This document shows, one piece after another, positions 7,795 to 16,104 of a stretch of DNA of 34,251 nucleotides. Under the pieces are notes generated by a model. That model worked only from the letters and a program-made list of their open reading frames with translations. It had not been told where the DNA came from and did not search any database. The stretch's first letter is position 1. Every line of letters begins with the position of its first letter. The stretch lies in contig CAIUMM010000114.1 of the NCBI GenBank assembly GCA_903900265.1, positions 1 through 34,251 of the forward strand, read 5' to 3'. Both the position numbers and the translations under genes were made by a program. This stretch comes from an uncultured Pseudomonadota bacterium. GTDB lineage: Bacteria; Myxococcota_A; UBA796; SXON01.

Positions 7795-9609
7795 TCAGCT
7801 TGCGCGCGTATCGATGGTGGGGTCGATGTACGTGGTCGTGAAGCTCTCCGCGGTCAGCGGCTTGGAGAACAGGAACCCCTGCCCACGCTCGCACCCAAGC
7901 ACGAGCAGGGCTTGAAGTTGGTCGTCGCTCTCGATGCCCTCGGAGAGCACGGTCATGCCGAGCCCGTGGGTCAACGCGACGATCGAAACGACCACCGAGC
8001 TGTCGCGTGGGCTCTGGTTCATGTTCTCGATGAAGCGACGGTCGATCTTGATAATGTCGAAGGGCATGCTCGACAGCCGGCCCAGCGAGGAGAAGCCGGT
8101 GCCAAAGTCGTCGAGAGACAGGCGTACGCCGAGCGTTTTCAGCTGCTCGAGCTTCCGTGTGGTCAGCACCTCGTCGTACAACACCGACTCGGTGAGCTCC
8201 ACGTCGATCGCTTCGGGGGGCACCCGCTCTTCGCGCAGCACCCGCTCGACGACCGCGACAAAGCCATCGTCGAGGAATTGCCGCGCCGACACGTTGACCG
8301 CGACGTGGAAGTGCGGCATGGTCTCTCGCCAGCGCGACACTTGCTTGCACGCGGTGCGCAGCACCCATTCGCCGACCGGGACGATCATGCCGGAGCTCTC
8401 GAGCTCGGGGATGAACTCCATCGGGGACACCAGCAGCCCGGTGGTAGGGTCCCGCCAGCGGATCAGCGCCTCCGCACCGATGGCACGGCCGTCCTCGAGG
8501 TGCACCAGCGGCTGGTAATGGAGCTCGTACTCGCCATGTTGCAGCGCGTGCCGCAGCTTGGTGCGGAGCTGCAACTCCCGGTCGACGCGCAGCTTCATCT
8601 CCGGGTGGTAGAGCTTCCACTCGCCGCGTTTGTTCAGCTTGATCGCGTACATCGCGGTGTCTGCGCACTGCAGCAGGGTCTCCGGCTCGCGCGCGTGCTC
8701 CGGCGCGAGCGCCACGCCTACGGTAGCGGTGACCGCGACGTCATGGCCGAGGCAGCGCTGGGGCAAAGACAGCGCGTTCGCGATGGCTTGCGCCGTGCCG
8801 TCGACCCCGCCGTGCGCGTCGGGCGTAGGCAGCAGCAGGATGAACTCGTCGCCGGCGAGCCGCGCCAGAAAACCCCCCGGGCGCAGGCAACCTTGCAGGC
8901 GGTCGGCGGTCAGCCGGAGCAGCTCGTCCCCGACGGCGTGGCCGTAGCTGTCATTGACCGCCTTGAACTTGTCGAGATCGATGAAGAACACGGCGAGCGA
9001 GCCGTGGCCGACGTGCTTTAGGCGCTTGGACAGCTCGGCGATGGCGTGGCGGCGGTTGGGCAGCCCGGTCAGCACGTCAAACCGAGCTTGCCGCGAAAGC
9101 TCGTCCTCCGCGCGTTGCAGCCGATCCACGACGTAGCGGCGAAAAGCGTAGCTGATGGCGGCTGAAGACAAGATCCCGACCCCGAAGATCGCCGCGGCCT
9201 TCTCGGCGATGGCGTTCAGGTGCCGCTGAATCTGGAAATAGCCGACCCGCTCGCCGTTCACGTCGATGGGGGCGGCGTGTTCAACGACAGGCCAGCCGGA
9301 CGCAGCGCTATTGAAGGACTTGGAGAAGTGCGTCGCGCCTACGCCCTCGAGCGTCCGCGACTCAAACTCGTCGGCGTCCCGGAACACGATGTCGTTGTTC
9401 ACGAAGCGAGCCAGCGCCGGGTCCGAAAGGCCATCGGCGACCCCCGCTTCGAGATCGTGGGCGATCAGACTCGCGTTCACTTCGGCTTCGGCGTTGACCT
9501 CGCCTTGCTGGTACTCCACGTTGATCAGCAGGTACGTCGCGGAGATCCCGACCGTCAGGCCCGATAGCAGCAGCACCTGCAGGCCGAACAGGATCCGTGT
9601 GGCTCTCAT
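7795..9609 (-). CDS. Membrane GGDEF-EAL protein (cyclic di-GMP turnover)
   Basis: 604 residues. Two membrane segments (about 7-29 and 137-157) enclose a periplasmic sensor region. The GGDEF domain (about 165-335) has DVLTGLPNRR and FIDLDKFKAVND, but the signature reads LAGDEF (252-256), and where the inhibitory RxxD motif would lie the sequence is RPGG, so product inhibition is probably lost; AGDEF variants can still be active. The EAL domain (about 345-595) looks complete: EAL at 380-382, NVSARQF, ELTES, DDFGTGFSSL, IKIDRRFI, EGIES and GQGFLFSKPL keep the metal and catalytic residues. It is therefore most likely a c-di-GMP phosphodiesterase, with cyclase activity uncertain. It starts 18 bp after the SDR gene, so the two are likely cotranscribed. 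Confidence 0.92.
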   Translation of the reverse strand: MRATRILFGLQVLLLSGLTVGISATYLLINVEYQQGEVNAEAEVNASLIAHDLEAGVADGLSDPALARFVNNDIVFRDADEFESRTLEGVGATHFSKSFNSAASGWPVVEHAAPIDVNGERVGYFQIQRHLNAIAEKAAAIFGVGILSSAAISYAFRRYVVDRLQRAEDELSRQARFDVLTGLPNRRHAIAELSKRLKHVGHGSLAVFFIDLDKFKAVNDSYGHAVGDELLRLTADRLQGCLRPGGFLARLAGDEFILLLPTPDAHGGVDGTAQAIANALSLPQRCLGHDVAVTATVGVALAPEHAREPETLLQCADTAMYAIKLNKRGEWKLYHPEMKLRVDRELQLRTKLRHALQHGEYELHYQPLVHLEDGRAIGAEALIRWRDPTTGLLVSPMEFIPELESSGMIVPVGEWVLRTACKQVSRWRETMPHFHVAVNVSARQFLDDGFVAVVERVLREERVPPEAIDVELTESVLYDEVLTTRKLEQLKTLGVRLSLDDFGTGFSSLGRLSSMPFDIIKIDRRFIENMNQSPRDSSVVVSIVALTHGLGMTVLSEGIESDDQLQALLVLGCERGQGFLFSKPLTAESFTTTYIDPTIDTRAS

Positions 9610-9627
9610 TTCGAGCGCCTGCGCGCC

Positions 9628-10578
9628 CTACACATTGGAGTATGGGTTTCGGATGTTCACCAGCCGCAAGCCGGCGATCAGCTCATCGAGGCCGCGGTGA
9701 ATGTCGACTTCGGTCTCGAAGCCGAGGCCGCGGATGCGGGAGTAGTTGACCTCGTAGTCGCGCTTGTCTTCATCTTTGCCGACGTCGGCAAAGTACAGGT
9801 GGAAGTCCAGCTTGGTGGACAGAATTCGGGTGATGTCCTCTTTGGTGAGGTTCATCGACTCGTGCCCGACGTTGAGCTTTTGGTTCTTGGAACGCTCCCA
9901 GTTGCGAAGCAAGTGGGGCACAACCCGCGCCATGTCGTGCACGTGGATGAAGGTGCGGCGGAAGTTGCGCTCGTAGACCAGCAGGTAGCGATTGACCAGC
10001 GCTTGAAAGGTGAAGTCGTTGATCATCAGGTCGAGGCGCAGCCGCGGCGAGAGCCCGAACGCGGTGGCGAAGCGCAGCGCGACGGTGTTGGGCCGCTCCA
10101 TCGCCATGCCTTCGGCTTCGGTCTTGGTCTCGCCGTACAAGGAGAGCGGGTTCAGCGGCGTGTCTTCGTCGCAGATGCCCAGCACTTCTCCGTAGTTGGA
10201 GCCGGTCGAGAAGTTGATGAACTTTGCGTTCACCGGCGCGTGCTCGAGCACGGTGCGCGTGCCGACGACGTTGGTGCTGCGGGCCTCGCCGGGCAGCTTC
10301 TTGCACACCGGGTAGCCCACCAAGGCGGCCAGATGGATGACCGCGTCCGCGCCTTGCATCACCTGCTTGACCACGGCGGCGTCGGTGACGTCGCCTCGGG
10401 TGAAGCTGAAGTTGGGGTGGATGAAGTTGCCAAGCATGCTCTCGCCGCCGAAGCGGAGGTTGTCGAGCACATGCACTCGATAGCCCTGCTGGAGCAGGTG
10501 CGGGACCAGCACGCTGCCGACGTAGCCGGCGCCGCCGGTGACCACTACACGCTCAGTTTCGGATCGGGAGATAGCCAT
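9628..10578 (-). CDS. NAD(P)-dependent sugar epimerase/dehydratase (extended SDR)
   Basis: 316 residues from the ATG at 10578; the longer frame from 10632 would run into mnmE. The Rossmann motif TGGAGYVGS lies at 14-22, Asp39 after beta-2 (VHVLDNLRFGG) fits NAD binding, and the active site has FSTGSNYG (Ser/Thr 124-125) and Y148-x3-K152 in LYGETK. Extended SDR enzymes of this type epimerise or dehydrate nucleotide sugars for surface polysaccharide. HLAALVGYPVCKK and the RRTFIHVHDMARV segment are typical of the family; the exact sugar cannot be told. The gene faces away from mnmE over a 52-bp gap that must hold both promoters, and is followed by the GGDEF-EAL gene. Confidence 0.88.
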   Translation of the reverse strand: MAISRSETERVVVTGGAGYVGSVLVPHLLQQGYRVHVLDNLRFGGESMLGNFIHPNFSFTRGDVTDAAVVKQVMQGADAVIHLAALVGYPVCKKLPGEARSTNVVGTRTVLEHAPVNAKFINFSTGSNYGEVLGICDEDTPLNPLSLYGETKTEAEGMAMERPNTVALRFATAFGLSPRLRLDLMINDFTFQALVNRYLLVYERNFRRTFIHVHDMARVVPHLLRNWERSKNQKLNVGHESMNLTKEDITRILSTKLDFHLYFADVGKDEDKRDYEVNYSRIRGLGFETEVDIHRGLDELIAGLRLVNIRNPYSNV

Positions 10579-10630
10579 GCCCGCAAGCGTAGCACGATCA
10601 CTTGGGCTGACTTCTGGATATCCGCGTGTC

Positions 10631-11926
10631 ATGCTCCCGCTGATCGTCGCTCTCGCAACCCCTGTAGGACACGCCGCCTTGGCAGTTGTGCGGCTTTCGG
10701 GTGCCGATCTACCTGCGGCGGTGCGGGCGGTGTGCGGGCGCGTGCCGGCGGATCGGCGCGCGAGCGTGGTGACCGTGTGCGACGCGCAAGGTGCCTTCGA
10801 TGAGGCGGTTCTGACCGTCTTTTTCGGGCCGCGCAGCTACACCGGCGAGGACGTGGCTGAGGTCAGCTGCCACGGAAATCCGCTGATCGTCGAGCGCCTT
10901 GTGGGCGCGTTCATCGCGGTAGGCGCGCGGCTGGCCTCCCCAGGGGAGTTCACGCGGCGCGCGCTTTTGAACGGGCGGGTGGACGCGCTGGAGGCCGAGG
11001 CCGTGCTGGCGACCATCGCGGCGACGAGCCCGGCGGGGCTGGAGCTGGCGCGGGCCAGCGGTGCGCTGCGGCAGCGAGTCGCGGGGTTTCGGGAGCGCCT
11101 CTTAGACGTCGCCAGCGAGCTGGAGGCGATCCTCGACTACCCGGGAGAGGACCTGCTGTTCTCTACCGACGCGGAGCTGAACGGCGAGCTTTTTGCCGTG
11201 GCGGCGGAGGCGCGCGGGCTCGCTGCGGGCTGGCGCGCCGGCGCGGTGGCGCTCGAAGGCGCTCGGGTCGCGCTGGTCGGGCCGGTCAACGCCGGAAAGT
11301 CCAGCTTGTTCAACGCGCTGTTGGGGCGCGAGCGGGCGCTGGTCTCGCCGGTGCCGGGGACGACGCGCGACGTCGTGGAGAGCGCGCTGGTTGTTCCGGG
11401 CGGGCGGTTGGTGCTGATGGACACCGCGGGCGAGCGGGAAGGCGAGGGCTACGCCGATGCGATCGAGGCGGCGGGCTTGGAGCTCGGCCGCGCGAGCCGG
11501 GACGCCGCTGATCTGCGCATCCTGTGCTTGCCGTCCACGGGGGACGGCGCGGGGTTTGTCGCTGCGCCGTGCCTGCGCGTGGCGACCCAGGTAGATCGCG
11601 GCCAGCCGGGGTTCTTGCATGATTTTGCGGTGTCGAGCCGGACGGGTCAGGGCGTAGACGCGCTCCGCGCCGCGCTGCTCCCCGCGATCCTCGGCCTCAC
11701 CGCCGACGCCGAAGCGATCGTGTCCTCTGCCCGTCAGCGCGACGTGCTGCTCGCGGTCGCTCAGGCTGCGGAGAGCGCTGCGGCCTCGCTGGTGGGAGCG
11801 GGTGGACCTGCGGTCGCGGTCACCGAGCTGGCGGCGGCGCTGCGCCACGTGGACGCGCTCGCGGGTCGCGACACCACGGAAGACGTGCTCGATCGCCTGT
11901 TCTCCCGGTTTTGCGTCGGGAAGTAG
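10631..11926 (+). CDS. mnmE: tRNA modification GTPase MnmE
   Basis: 431 residues from the ATG at 10631, where the family N-terminus (LIVALATPVGHAALAVVRLSG) begins; upstream in-frame starts run into the SDR gene. MnmE works with MnmG to place the carboxymethylaminomethyl group on U34 of certain tRNAs. The N-terminal folate-binding domain, the helical domain and the inserted G domain are all present: G1 GPVNAGKSS, G2 TTRDVVE, G3 DTAGE, G5 VSSRTGQG, and the C-terminal FCVGK that carries the conserved Cys. The G4 element reads TQVD instead of NKxD, which should change guanine recognition. The gene is slightly short (about 450 is usual), mostly between G3 and G5. Its last 57 bp are duplicated downstream. 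Confidence 0.95.
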   Translation: MLPLIVALATPVGHAALAVVRLSGADLPAAVRAVCGRVPADRRASVVTVCDAQGAFDEAVLTVFFGPRSYTGEDVAEVSCHGNPLIVERLVGAFIAVGARLASPGEFTRRALLNGRVDALEAEAVLATIAATSPAGLELARASGALRQRVAGFRERLLDVASELEAILDYPGEDLLFSTDAELNGELFAVAAEARGLAAGWRAGAVALEGARVALVGPVNAGKSSLFNALLGRERALVSPVPGTTRDVVESALVVPGGRLVLMDTAGEREGEGYADAIEAAGLELGRASRDAADLRILCLPSTGDGAGFVAAPCLRVATQVDRGQPGFLHDFAVSSRTGQGVDALRAALLPAILGLTADAEAIVSSARQRDVLLAVAQAAESAAASLVGAGGPAVAVTELAAALRHVDALAGRDTTEDVLDRLFSRFCVGK

Positions 11927-11931
11927 CGGCG
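11870..11931 (+). repeat. 62-bp direct repeat, left copy (mnmE 3' end)
   Basis: It covers the last 57 bp of mnmE including the stop codon, plus 5 bp beyond. The copy at 13811-13872 matches it at 61 of 62 positions; the only difference is C at 11896 against G at 13837. It contains the FCVGK-stop segment that corresponds to the attachment site used by Salmonella genomic island 1 in trmE/mnmE. Confidence 0.9.
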
Positions 11932-12020
11932 TCGCGTTCGGGGGCGGGGCTCGTCTGGCCGGGTTCGTTTCACACCCGCGACAGATTGGATTCGGATTCG
12001 CAACATCGATCCCCAGGCCC

Positions 12021-12057
12021 CCGGACATCGGGCGTCCGGCGATTCTTGGCGTATACT
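12021..12057 (+). promoter_or_regulatory. Hairpin and -10-like box ahead of the sedolisin gene
   Basis: CCGGAC-N7-GTCCGG (12021-12039) is followed by TATACT at 12052-12057, 21 bp before the ATG. No clear -35 hexamer lies 16-18 bp upstream of the box, so the promoter call is weak. The 152-bp gap after mnmE (11927-12078) otherwise holds the tail of the direct repeat and nothing else recognised. Confidence 0.3.
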
Positions 12058-12078
12058 TCGGGCCGTCGAGGTTTGACC

Positions 12079-13806
12079 ATGCCGTACACTTCTGTCCTGT
12101 TCCTGCTTGGATGCTACACCGAGTTGACGGTCGGTTCAGACACGGGCCTCGTGGGGCTGATCGATGGTCCGGCTGCCGACACCGACACCGACACCGACAC
12201 CGTTACCGACACCGTTACCGACACCGTTACCGACACCGACACCGACACAACGGGCAGCCCGCTCGATGGCCTGACGGACGCCGACTGGGCGCCTACTGCG
12301 GCCAGCGATGGTCTGCCGGGACCCGTGGAGGGCGTGTACACCGACCTCGGCGTCGCGGATGAGGGGGACGGTTTCCGCGCCCTCATTGGGCTCCCGATTC
12401 GGGATGAAGGCGCGCTCGCCGCGGAGATCCGCGATCTGTACGACCCCGCCGACCGTGACTTCCGTGCCTACCTGACCGCGGACGAGTGGGTAGCCGCCTA
12501 CGCGCCGACCACCGAGGATCTCGAGCTCATCCAAGCCTACCTCGAGCACGAGGGGTTCGCCGTGAACTACGTGGCGAGCAACCGGCTGCTGATCCAGTTC
12601 TCGGGGACGGTAGCGCAGTTCAACGCGGCCTTTCAGGCGGATCTCCACGTGTGCGACCGCGAGAATCCCCAGGTCGGGGAGCCGTCCTTCGAGGTGTACT
12701 GTACCCTGGAGTCCTTCACGCTCCCCGCGTTCGTTACTGACCGGACGAACGGGATCATCACCGCGGACCTCCCGGTTGACCCCGGTCCGCTGCCGGGCGA
12801 GGCGGGCGACGTCGTCAATGATGCACCCGGAAATGCAGCGTTGTTGCCCCAGGATCTGGCGAACGCCTACGGCGCGTCGACACTGTACGACGAGGGGTAT
12901 GATGGAGAGGGCGTTCGCTTGGGCCTCATCATCGGCGGGATGTTCAAGTTCAACGACGTCGGTACCTTCTGGCGTTCGAGCGGTATTTATCGAAGCGTTC
13001 CCGAGGTGGTTTACACGGCGGAGGACGCCCCCTCCCGCTGCACGGAATCCACCTTGGACGTTGCCTGGGCCGGCGGTATCGCTCCGGGGGCCGACCTCAT
13101 CGCGTATGTCGGACCCGACTCCCGCAACACCTCGATGGTGTTCAACTTCAACGAGGCGATCGGGCGCGGTGAGGTGGACATCCTGTCAGATTCGTTCGCA
13201 CATCGGCAGGACTCGGAGCCATGGCGGGTTGAGGAGGCCTACCATCAGGCCGCGGAGATGGCTGCTGCCCTCGGGATCACCGTGACCGCAGCGAGCGGTG
13301 ACTCCGCCAAGCCCGACACGCCCTGCGTGAGCCCGTACGTGACCTGTGTCGGGGGAACGACGATGGCGATGAGCGGCGATTCAATCGCCTACGAGTACGC
13401 GTGGGAGTACGCGGGCTCGGGTGAGGCTGACAACTTCGACGCTCCGTACTGGCAGTGGGACGTGTTGCCGACCGCCACGCGGCGCGGCGTCAATGACGTG
13501 TCGGCCGCCGCGGGCAGCGCTTTCTGGGTGTACTACTTGGGAACGTGGCAGATCTACGCGGGTACGTCGTTCGCGTCGCCCATCTACGCCGGGCTCATGG
13601 CCGTGGTCGACAGCAAGCGCCTTGACGAGGGGAAACCCCACATGGGCTATCTGAACCCGGTCCTTTACTCTGACGCCGCTGTCCAGGGCACCTTCAACGA
13701 CATCACCTATGGTGGAACTGCATACTACAGCGCTGGGGCGGGGTGGGACTACCCGACGGGCTGGGGTTCCCCGAACGCGGCGGCTTTGGCGGACGCGCTT
13801 CCGTAA
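12079..13806 (+). CDS. Sedolisin-family (S53) serine-carboxyl protease, probable lipoprotein
   Basis: 575 residues from the ATG at 12079. The N-terminus has a short hydrophobic stretch with a lipobox-like LLGC (Cys12) but no basic residue; upstream TTG codons could add one. An Asp-Thr/Val-Thr repeat linker (about 34-57) follows. Residues about 120-235 resemble the Pro-kumamolisin activation domain (FRAYLTADEWVAAYAP). The catalytic set is visible: E323 and D327 in CTESTLDVAWAGGIAPGA, D408 in AASGDSA and S497 in YAGTSFASP. The end (FNDITYGG, GWDYPTGWGSPN) is the Ca-binding site of the family. Sedolisins are secreted endopeptidases, often acid-active. It is the only gene between the two mnmE-end repeats. 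Confidence 0.92.
   Translation: MPYTSVLFLLGCYTELTVGSDTGLVGLIDGPAADTDTDTDTVTDTVTDTVTDTDTDTTGSPLDGLTDADWAPTAASDGLPGPVEGVYTDLGVADEGDGFRALIGLPIRDEGALAAEIRDLYDPADRDFRAYLTADEWVAAYAPTTEDLELIQAYLEHEGFAVNYVASNRLLIQFSGTVAQFNAAFQADLHVCDRENPQVGEPSFEVYCTLESFTLPAFVTDRTNGIITADLPVDPGPLPGEAGDVVNDAPGNAALLPQDLANAYGASTLYDEGYDGEGVRLGLIIGGMFKFNDVGTFWRSSGIYRSVPEVVYTAEDAPSRCTESTLDVAWAGGIAPGADLIAYVGPDSRNTSMVFNFNEAIGRGEVDILSDSFAHRQDSEPWRVEEAYHQAAEMAAALGITVTAASGDSAKPDTPCVSPYVTCVGGTTMAMSGDSIAYEYAWEYAGSGEADNFDAPYWQWDVLPTATRRGVNDVSAAAGSAFWVYYLGTWQIYAGTSFASPIYAGLMAVVDSKRLDEGKPHMGYLNPVLYSDAAVQGTFNDITYGGTAYYSAGAGWDYPTGWGSPNAAALADALP
12178..12248. repeat. Hexamer repeats encoding an Asp-Thr linker
   Basis: GACACC hexamers alternate with three 12-bp GACACCGTTACC units. 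They encode the TDTDT/TVTDTV linker between the lipobox and the mature domain of the protease. Six-base steps make length change by slippage frame-neutral. Confidence 0.85.
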
Positions 13807-13810
13807 CGGT

Positions 13811-13872
13811 GACACCACGGAAGACGTGCTCGATCGGCTGTTCTCCCGGTTTTGCGTCGGGAAGTAGCGGCG
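13811..13872 (+). repeat. 62-bp direct repeat, right copy (detached mnmE 3' end)
   Basis: It begins 4 bp after the protease stop codon. Read in the mnmE frame it still encodes DTTEDVLDRLFSRFCVGK and a stop, with the one base difference silent at codon level (CGC/CGG, Arg). It has no coding sequence ahead of it and is not itself a gene. Confidence 0.9.
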
Positions 13873-13945
13873 CAGGGTACGGGTCAGCATCCCGCGGGAC
13901 CCCGAATCGGTGGTGATTCCCGGTCGGCGCGGGTAGAGAGGAGGC

Positions 13946-14896
13946 ATGAACACCCTGTACGTGATGGACCCGCTGGCTTCGTTGAACCTCGCGGGAGACT
14001 CGACCTACATGCTGATGCAAGAGAGCACGCGCCGGGGCGCGTCGGTGGCGTGGTGCACGCCTTCGGACCTGTACGCGCGCGAAGGCGCGGTGCCGTGGGC
14101 GCGCTGCCAGCCGGTGGTCACGCGGCCAGTCGAGGCCGGCGCCTTTGACACAGGCGCGTGGGGCGAGCGCCCGCTGACCGACTTTGACGTGATCTGGATG
14201 CGGAAGGACCCGCCCTTCGACATGACCTACATCTTCACGACCTACCTGCTGGAGATGGCGACGACCGCGTCCGGCGGGCGCACGCGGGTGTACAACCACC
14301 CCCAAGGCCTTCGGTCGCGCAACGAGAAGCTCTTTGCGTTGCAGTTTGCCGGGCTCACCCCGCCGACGCTGGTCTCCCATGAGATCGCCCGCATCGTCGC
14401 GTTCGCTGAGGCGCTGCCGGGCAAGGTGGTGTTGAAGCCTTGGGACGGCAACGGCGGCCGGGGCGTGCTGGTCTCGCACAAGGACGACTCCAACCTGCGC
14501 TCGATGATCGAGCTGCTGACCGGCGAAGGCAAGCACTACATCCTCGCTCAGCGCCACCTGCCCGAGATCGTCGACGGCGACAAGCGCATCCTGCTCGTGA
14601 ACGGCGAGCCCGTCGGCGCGATGCTGCGCGTGCCCGGTCCCAAGGACCACCGCGGGAACATGCACGTGGGCGCCACCGTACACGGCTGCGCGATCACCGA
14701 GCGCGAGCAGACCATCTGCGCCGCCATCTCGGGGATGCTCAAGGCCGAGGGCCAGCTCTTTGTCGGCATCGACGTGATCGGCGGCTACTTGACGGAGATC
14801 AACGTCACCAGCCCGACCGGGATCCAGGAGATCAACCGGCTTCAGGGCGTTCAGGTGGAGCGGCAGATTTGGGACGCGATCGAGGCGCTCGCTTGA
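13946..14896 (+). CDS. gshB: Glutathione synthetase-like ATP-grasp ligase
   Basis: 316 residues, the length of bacterial GshB. The N-terminus has the family pattern YVMDPLASLNLAGDST; VIWMRKDPPFDM, YNHPQGLRSRNEKLF, VVLKPWDGNGGRGV (ATP-grasp lysine and glycine loop), LPEIVDGDKRILLVNG and the metal-binding end GYLTEINVTSPTGIQE follow in order. GshB joins gamma-glutamylcysteine and glycine using ATP in the cytosol. No gshA is in the window. A purine-rich Shine-Dalgarno run lies at 13935-13944. The TGA overlaps the TTG start of the TPR gene, and that gene overlaps the Sco1-like gene, so the three probably form one operon. Confidence 0.92.
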   Translation: MNTLYVMDPLASLNLAGDSTYMLMQESTRRGASVAWCTPSDLYAREGAVPWARCQPVVTRPVEAGAFDTGAWGERPLTDFDVIWMRKDPPFDMTYIFTTYLLEMATTASGGRTRVYNHPQGLRSRNEKLFALQFAGLTPPTLVSHEIARIVAFAEALPGKVVLKPWDGNGGRGVLVSHKDDSNLRSMIELLTGEGKHYILAQRHLPEIVDGDKRILLVNGEPVGAMLRVPGPKDHRGNMHVGATVHGCAITEREQTICAAISGMLKAEGQLFVGIDVIGGYLTEINVTSPTGIQEINRLQGVQVERQIWDAIEALA

Positions 14897-16104
14897 AGCT
14901 GCGGCTACTCGCGATGCTGCTGCTGGGTGCAGCGCCGGCGCAGGCCGGCTCTTTGCTTAGCGACGAGCCCCGAGATGATCACCGCGACGATCACAGCGCC
15001 GCGCACGATGGCGACACGCCGCACAGCGGGCTCCCGGCGCTCGGTTCGGTGTCGGCCGGGCCTTTCCCCGCGCCGCCTACGACCGCGGCCGCGGCTGCGA
15101 TGCTGCACATCTCTGAGGACCTGCTGCTCAGCAGCCAGGCCGCGTGTGAGCTGACTTTTGCGCGTCGCTATCGGGAGGCCCGCGCTGCGTTTGACGACAT
15201 CTCGGCGCGGTACCCGACCAGCGGCGTCGGGCCGTTGGGCAACGCCATCCTGTATCAGGCGTTGATGTTCGAGAACTTCGATTGGGCCTACGACGCGCAG
15301 TTCCGGGCAGCCTCTGCGCAGACGCGCGCGCAGGTGGAGCTTGGTCTGGAGCAGCCCGGCGCAGAGCCGCTGGAGCAATTTGTGCTGGCGGGCCTCGGCG
15401 GGCTCGACGCGATTCATAGCTTACGAAAGGGCGATTACCTCGTGGCGCTCGGTCGGGCGCTGGTCGCGATGCGCGCGCTGCGCTCTGTAGAGGAGCTGGC
15501 GCCGGCGTTCCCCGATCCCCGGATCGGCGACGGCATGTACCTGTACTGGCGCAGCGTCGTCACCGCGCAGTCCAGCTTGCTCCCAGATTTTCCAGACCGC
15601 CGTCGCGAGGGCATCGAGGCCTTGCAGCGGGCTGAAGCGGGCGGCGTGCTGCTCGGGCCCGGCGCCTCGCTGGTGCTGGCATTTGCGTGGATCGAAGAGC
15701 GGGATCTGCCTCGAGCGCTGCGGTCGGTGGACGTCAACAACGTGAAGTACCCGGACTGCGTGGTGAACGCGCTGACGCGGGGCCGGATCCTGACCTCGAT
15801 GCGGCGCTATGACGAGGCGCTGGCGCAGTACGACCGCGTGGTCGCGCAGCGGGTCAACAACGAGCGGGTGCACTACTTCCGCGGCATCGTGCTCGCGCGA
15901 ACGGGGCGCTACGCCGAGGCCGCTGCGGCCTGGACCACCTATCTTGGGTTCAGCGCGCCTCCGGAAGAATATCGAGCGCAAACCTACTATAGGCTCGGGG
16001 ATGTGCGCGCGCGGTTAGGGGATAGCGATGGCGCTCGGGCTGCATACGCAGCGGGTGCAAAACTGGGCAATGTCGCGGCGAAACATGCGTTGGAGGCTCT
16101 ATGA
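14893..16104 (+). CDS. Exported TPR protein with a His/Asp-rich N-terminus
   Basis: 403 residues from a TTG at 14893, chosen because it overlaps the gshB stop (TTGA) and begins a good signal peptide (MKLRLLAMLLLGAAPAQA). Right after the cleavage site lies a His/Asp patch, DEPRDDHRDDHSAAHDGD, with H30, H34, H38 and H44, which looks like a metal-binding tail. The rest is helical with TPR-like pairs, clearest at the end (RILTSMRRYDEALAQYD, YFRGIVLARTGRYAEAAAAW, TYYRLGDVRARLGDSDGA). It is probably periplasmic. The position between a glutathione synthetase and a Sco1-type copper protein suggests a role in metal or redox handling, but that is inference; no enzyme motif is seen. Confidence 0.78.
   Translation: MKLRLLAMLLLGAAPAQAGSLLSDEPRDDHRDDHSAAHDGDTPHSGLPALGSVSAGPFPAPPTTAAAAAMLHISEDLLLSSQAACELTFARRYREARAAFDDISARYPTSGVGPLGNAILYQALMFENFDWAYDAQFRAASAQTRAQVELGLEQPGAEPLEQFVLAGLGGLDAIHSLRKGDYLVALGRALVAMRALRSVEELAPAFPDPRIGDGMYLYWRSVVTAQSSLLPDFPDRRREGIEALQRAEAGGVLLGPGASLVLAFAWIEERDLPRALRSVDVNNVKYPDCVVNALTRGRILTSMRRYDEALAQYDRVVAQRVNNERVHYFRGIVLARTGRYAEAAAAWTTYLGFSAPPEEYRAQTYYRLGDVRARLGDSDGARAAYAAGAKLGNVAAKHALEAL

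Larger units (their letters stand above)
11932..13810 (+). mobile_element. Putative att-flanked mini-island carrying a sedolisin gene
   Basis: The 1879-bp segment between the two copies of the mnmE 3' end holds one complete gene, the S53 protease, and no recognisable integrase, transposase or terminal inverted repeats. An intact mnmE end on the left and a detached mnmE end on the right is the pattern left by site-specific integration at a gene's 3' end. It could be a remnant that lost its integrase, or an element mobilised in trans, or the product of homologous recombination with a donor mnmE locus. Confidence 0.4.

Noticed and set aside
6300..7841. A 513-codon open frame on the plus strand opposite the MopE-repeat lipoprotein
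   Set aside because: Product is Val/Gly/Ala low-complexity without signals or motifs; the minus-strand frame has a lipobox and family repeats.
13811..13872. Right copy of the mnmE end as a short gene or pseudogene of mnmE
   Set aside because: Only the last 19 codons are present, with no upstream mnmE sequence; it is better described as a direct repeat.
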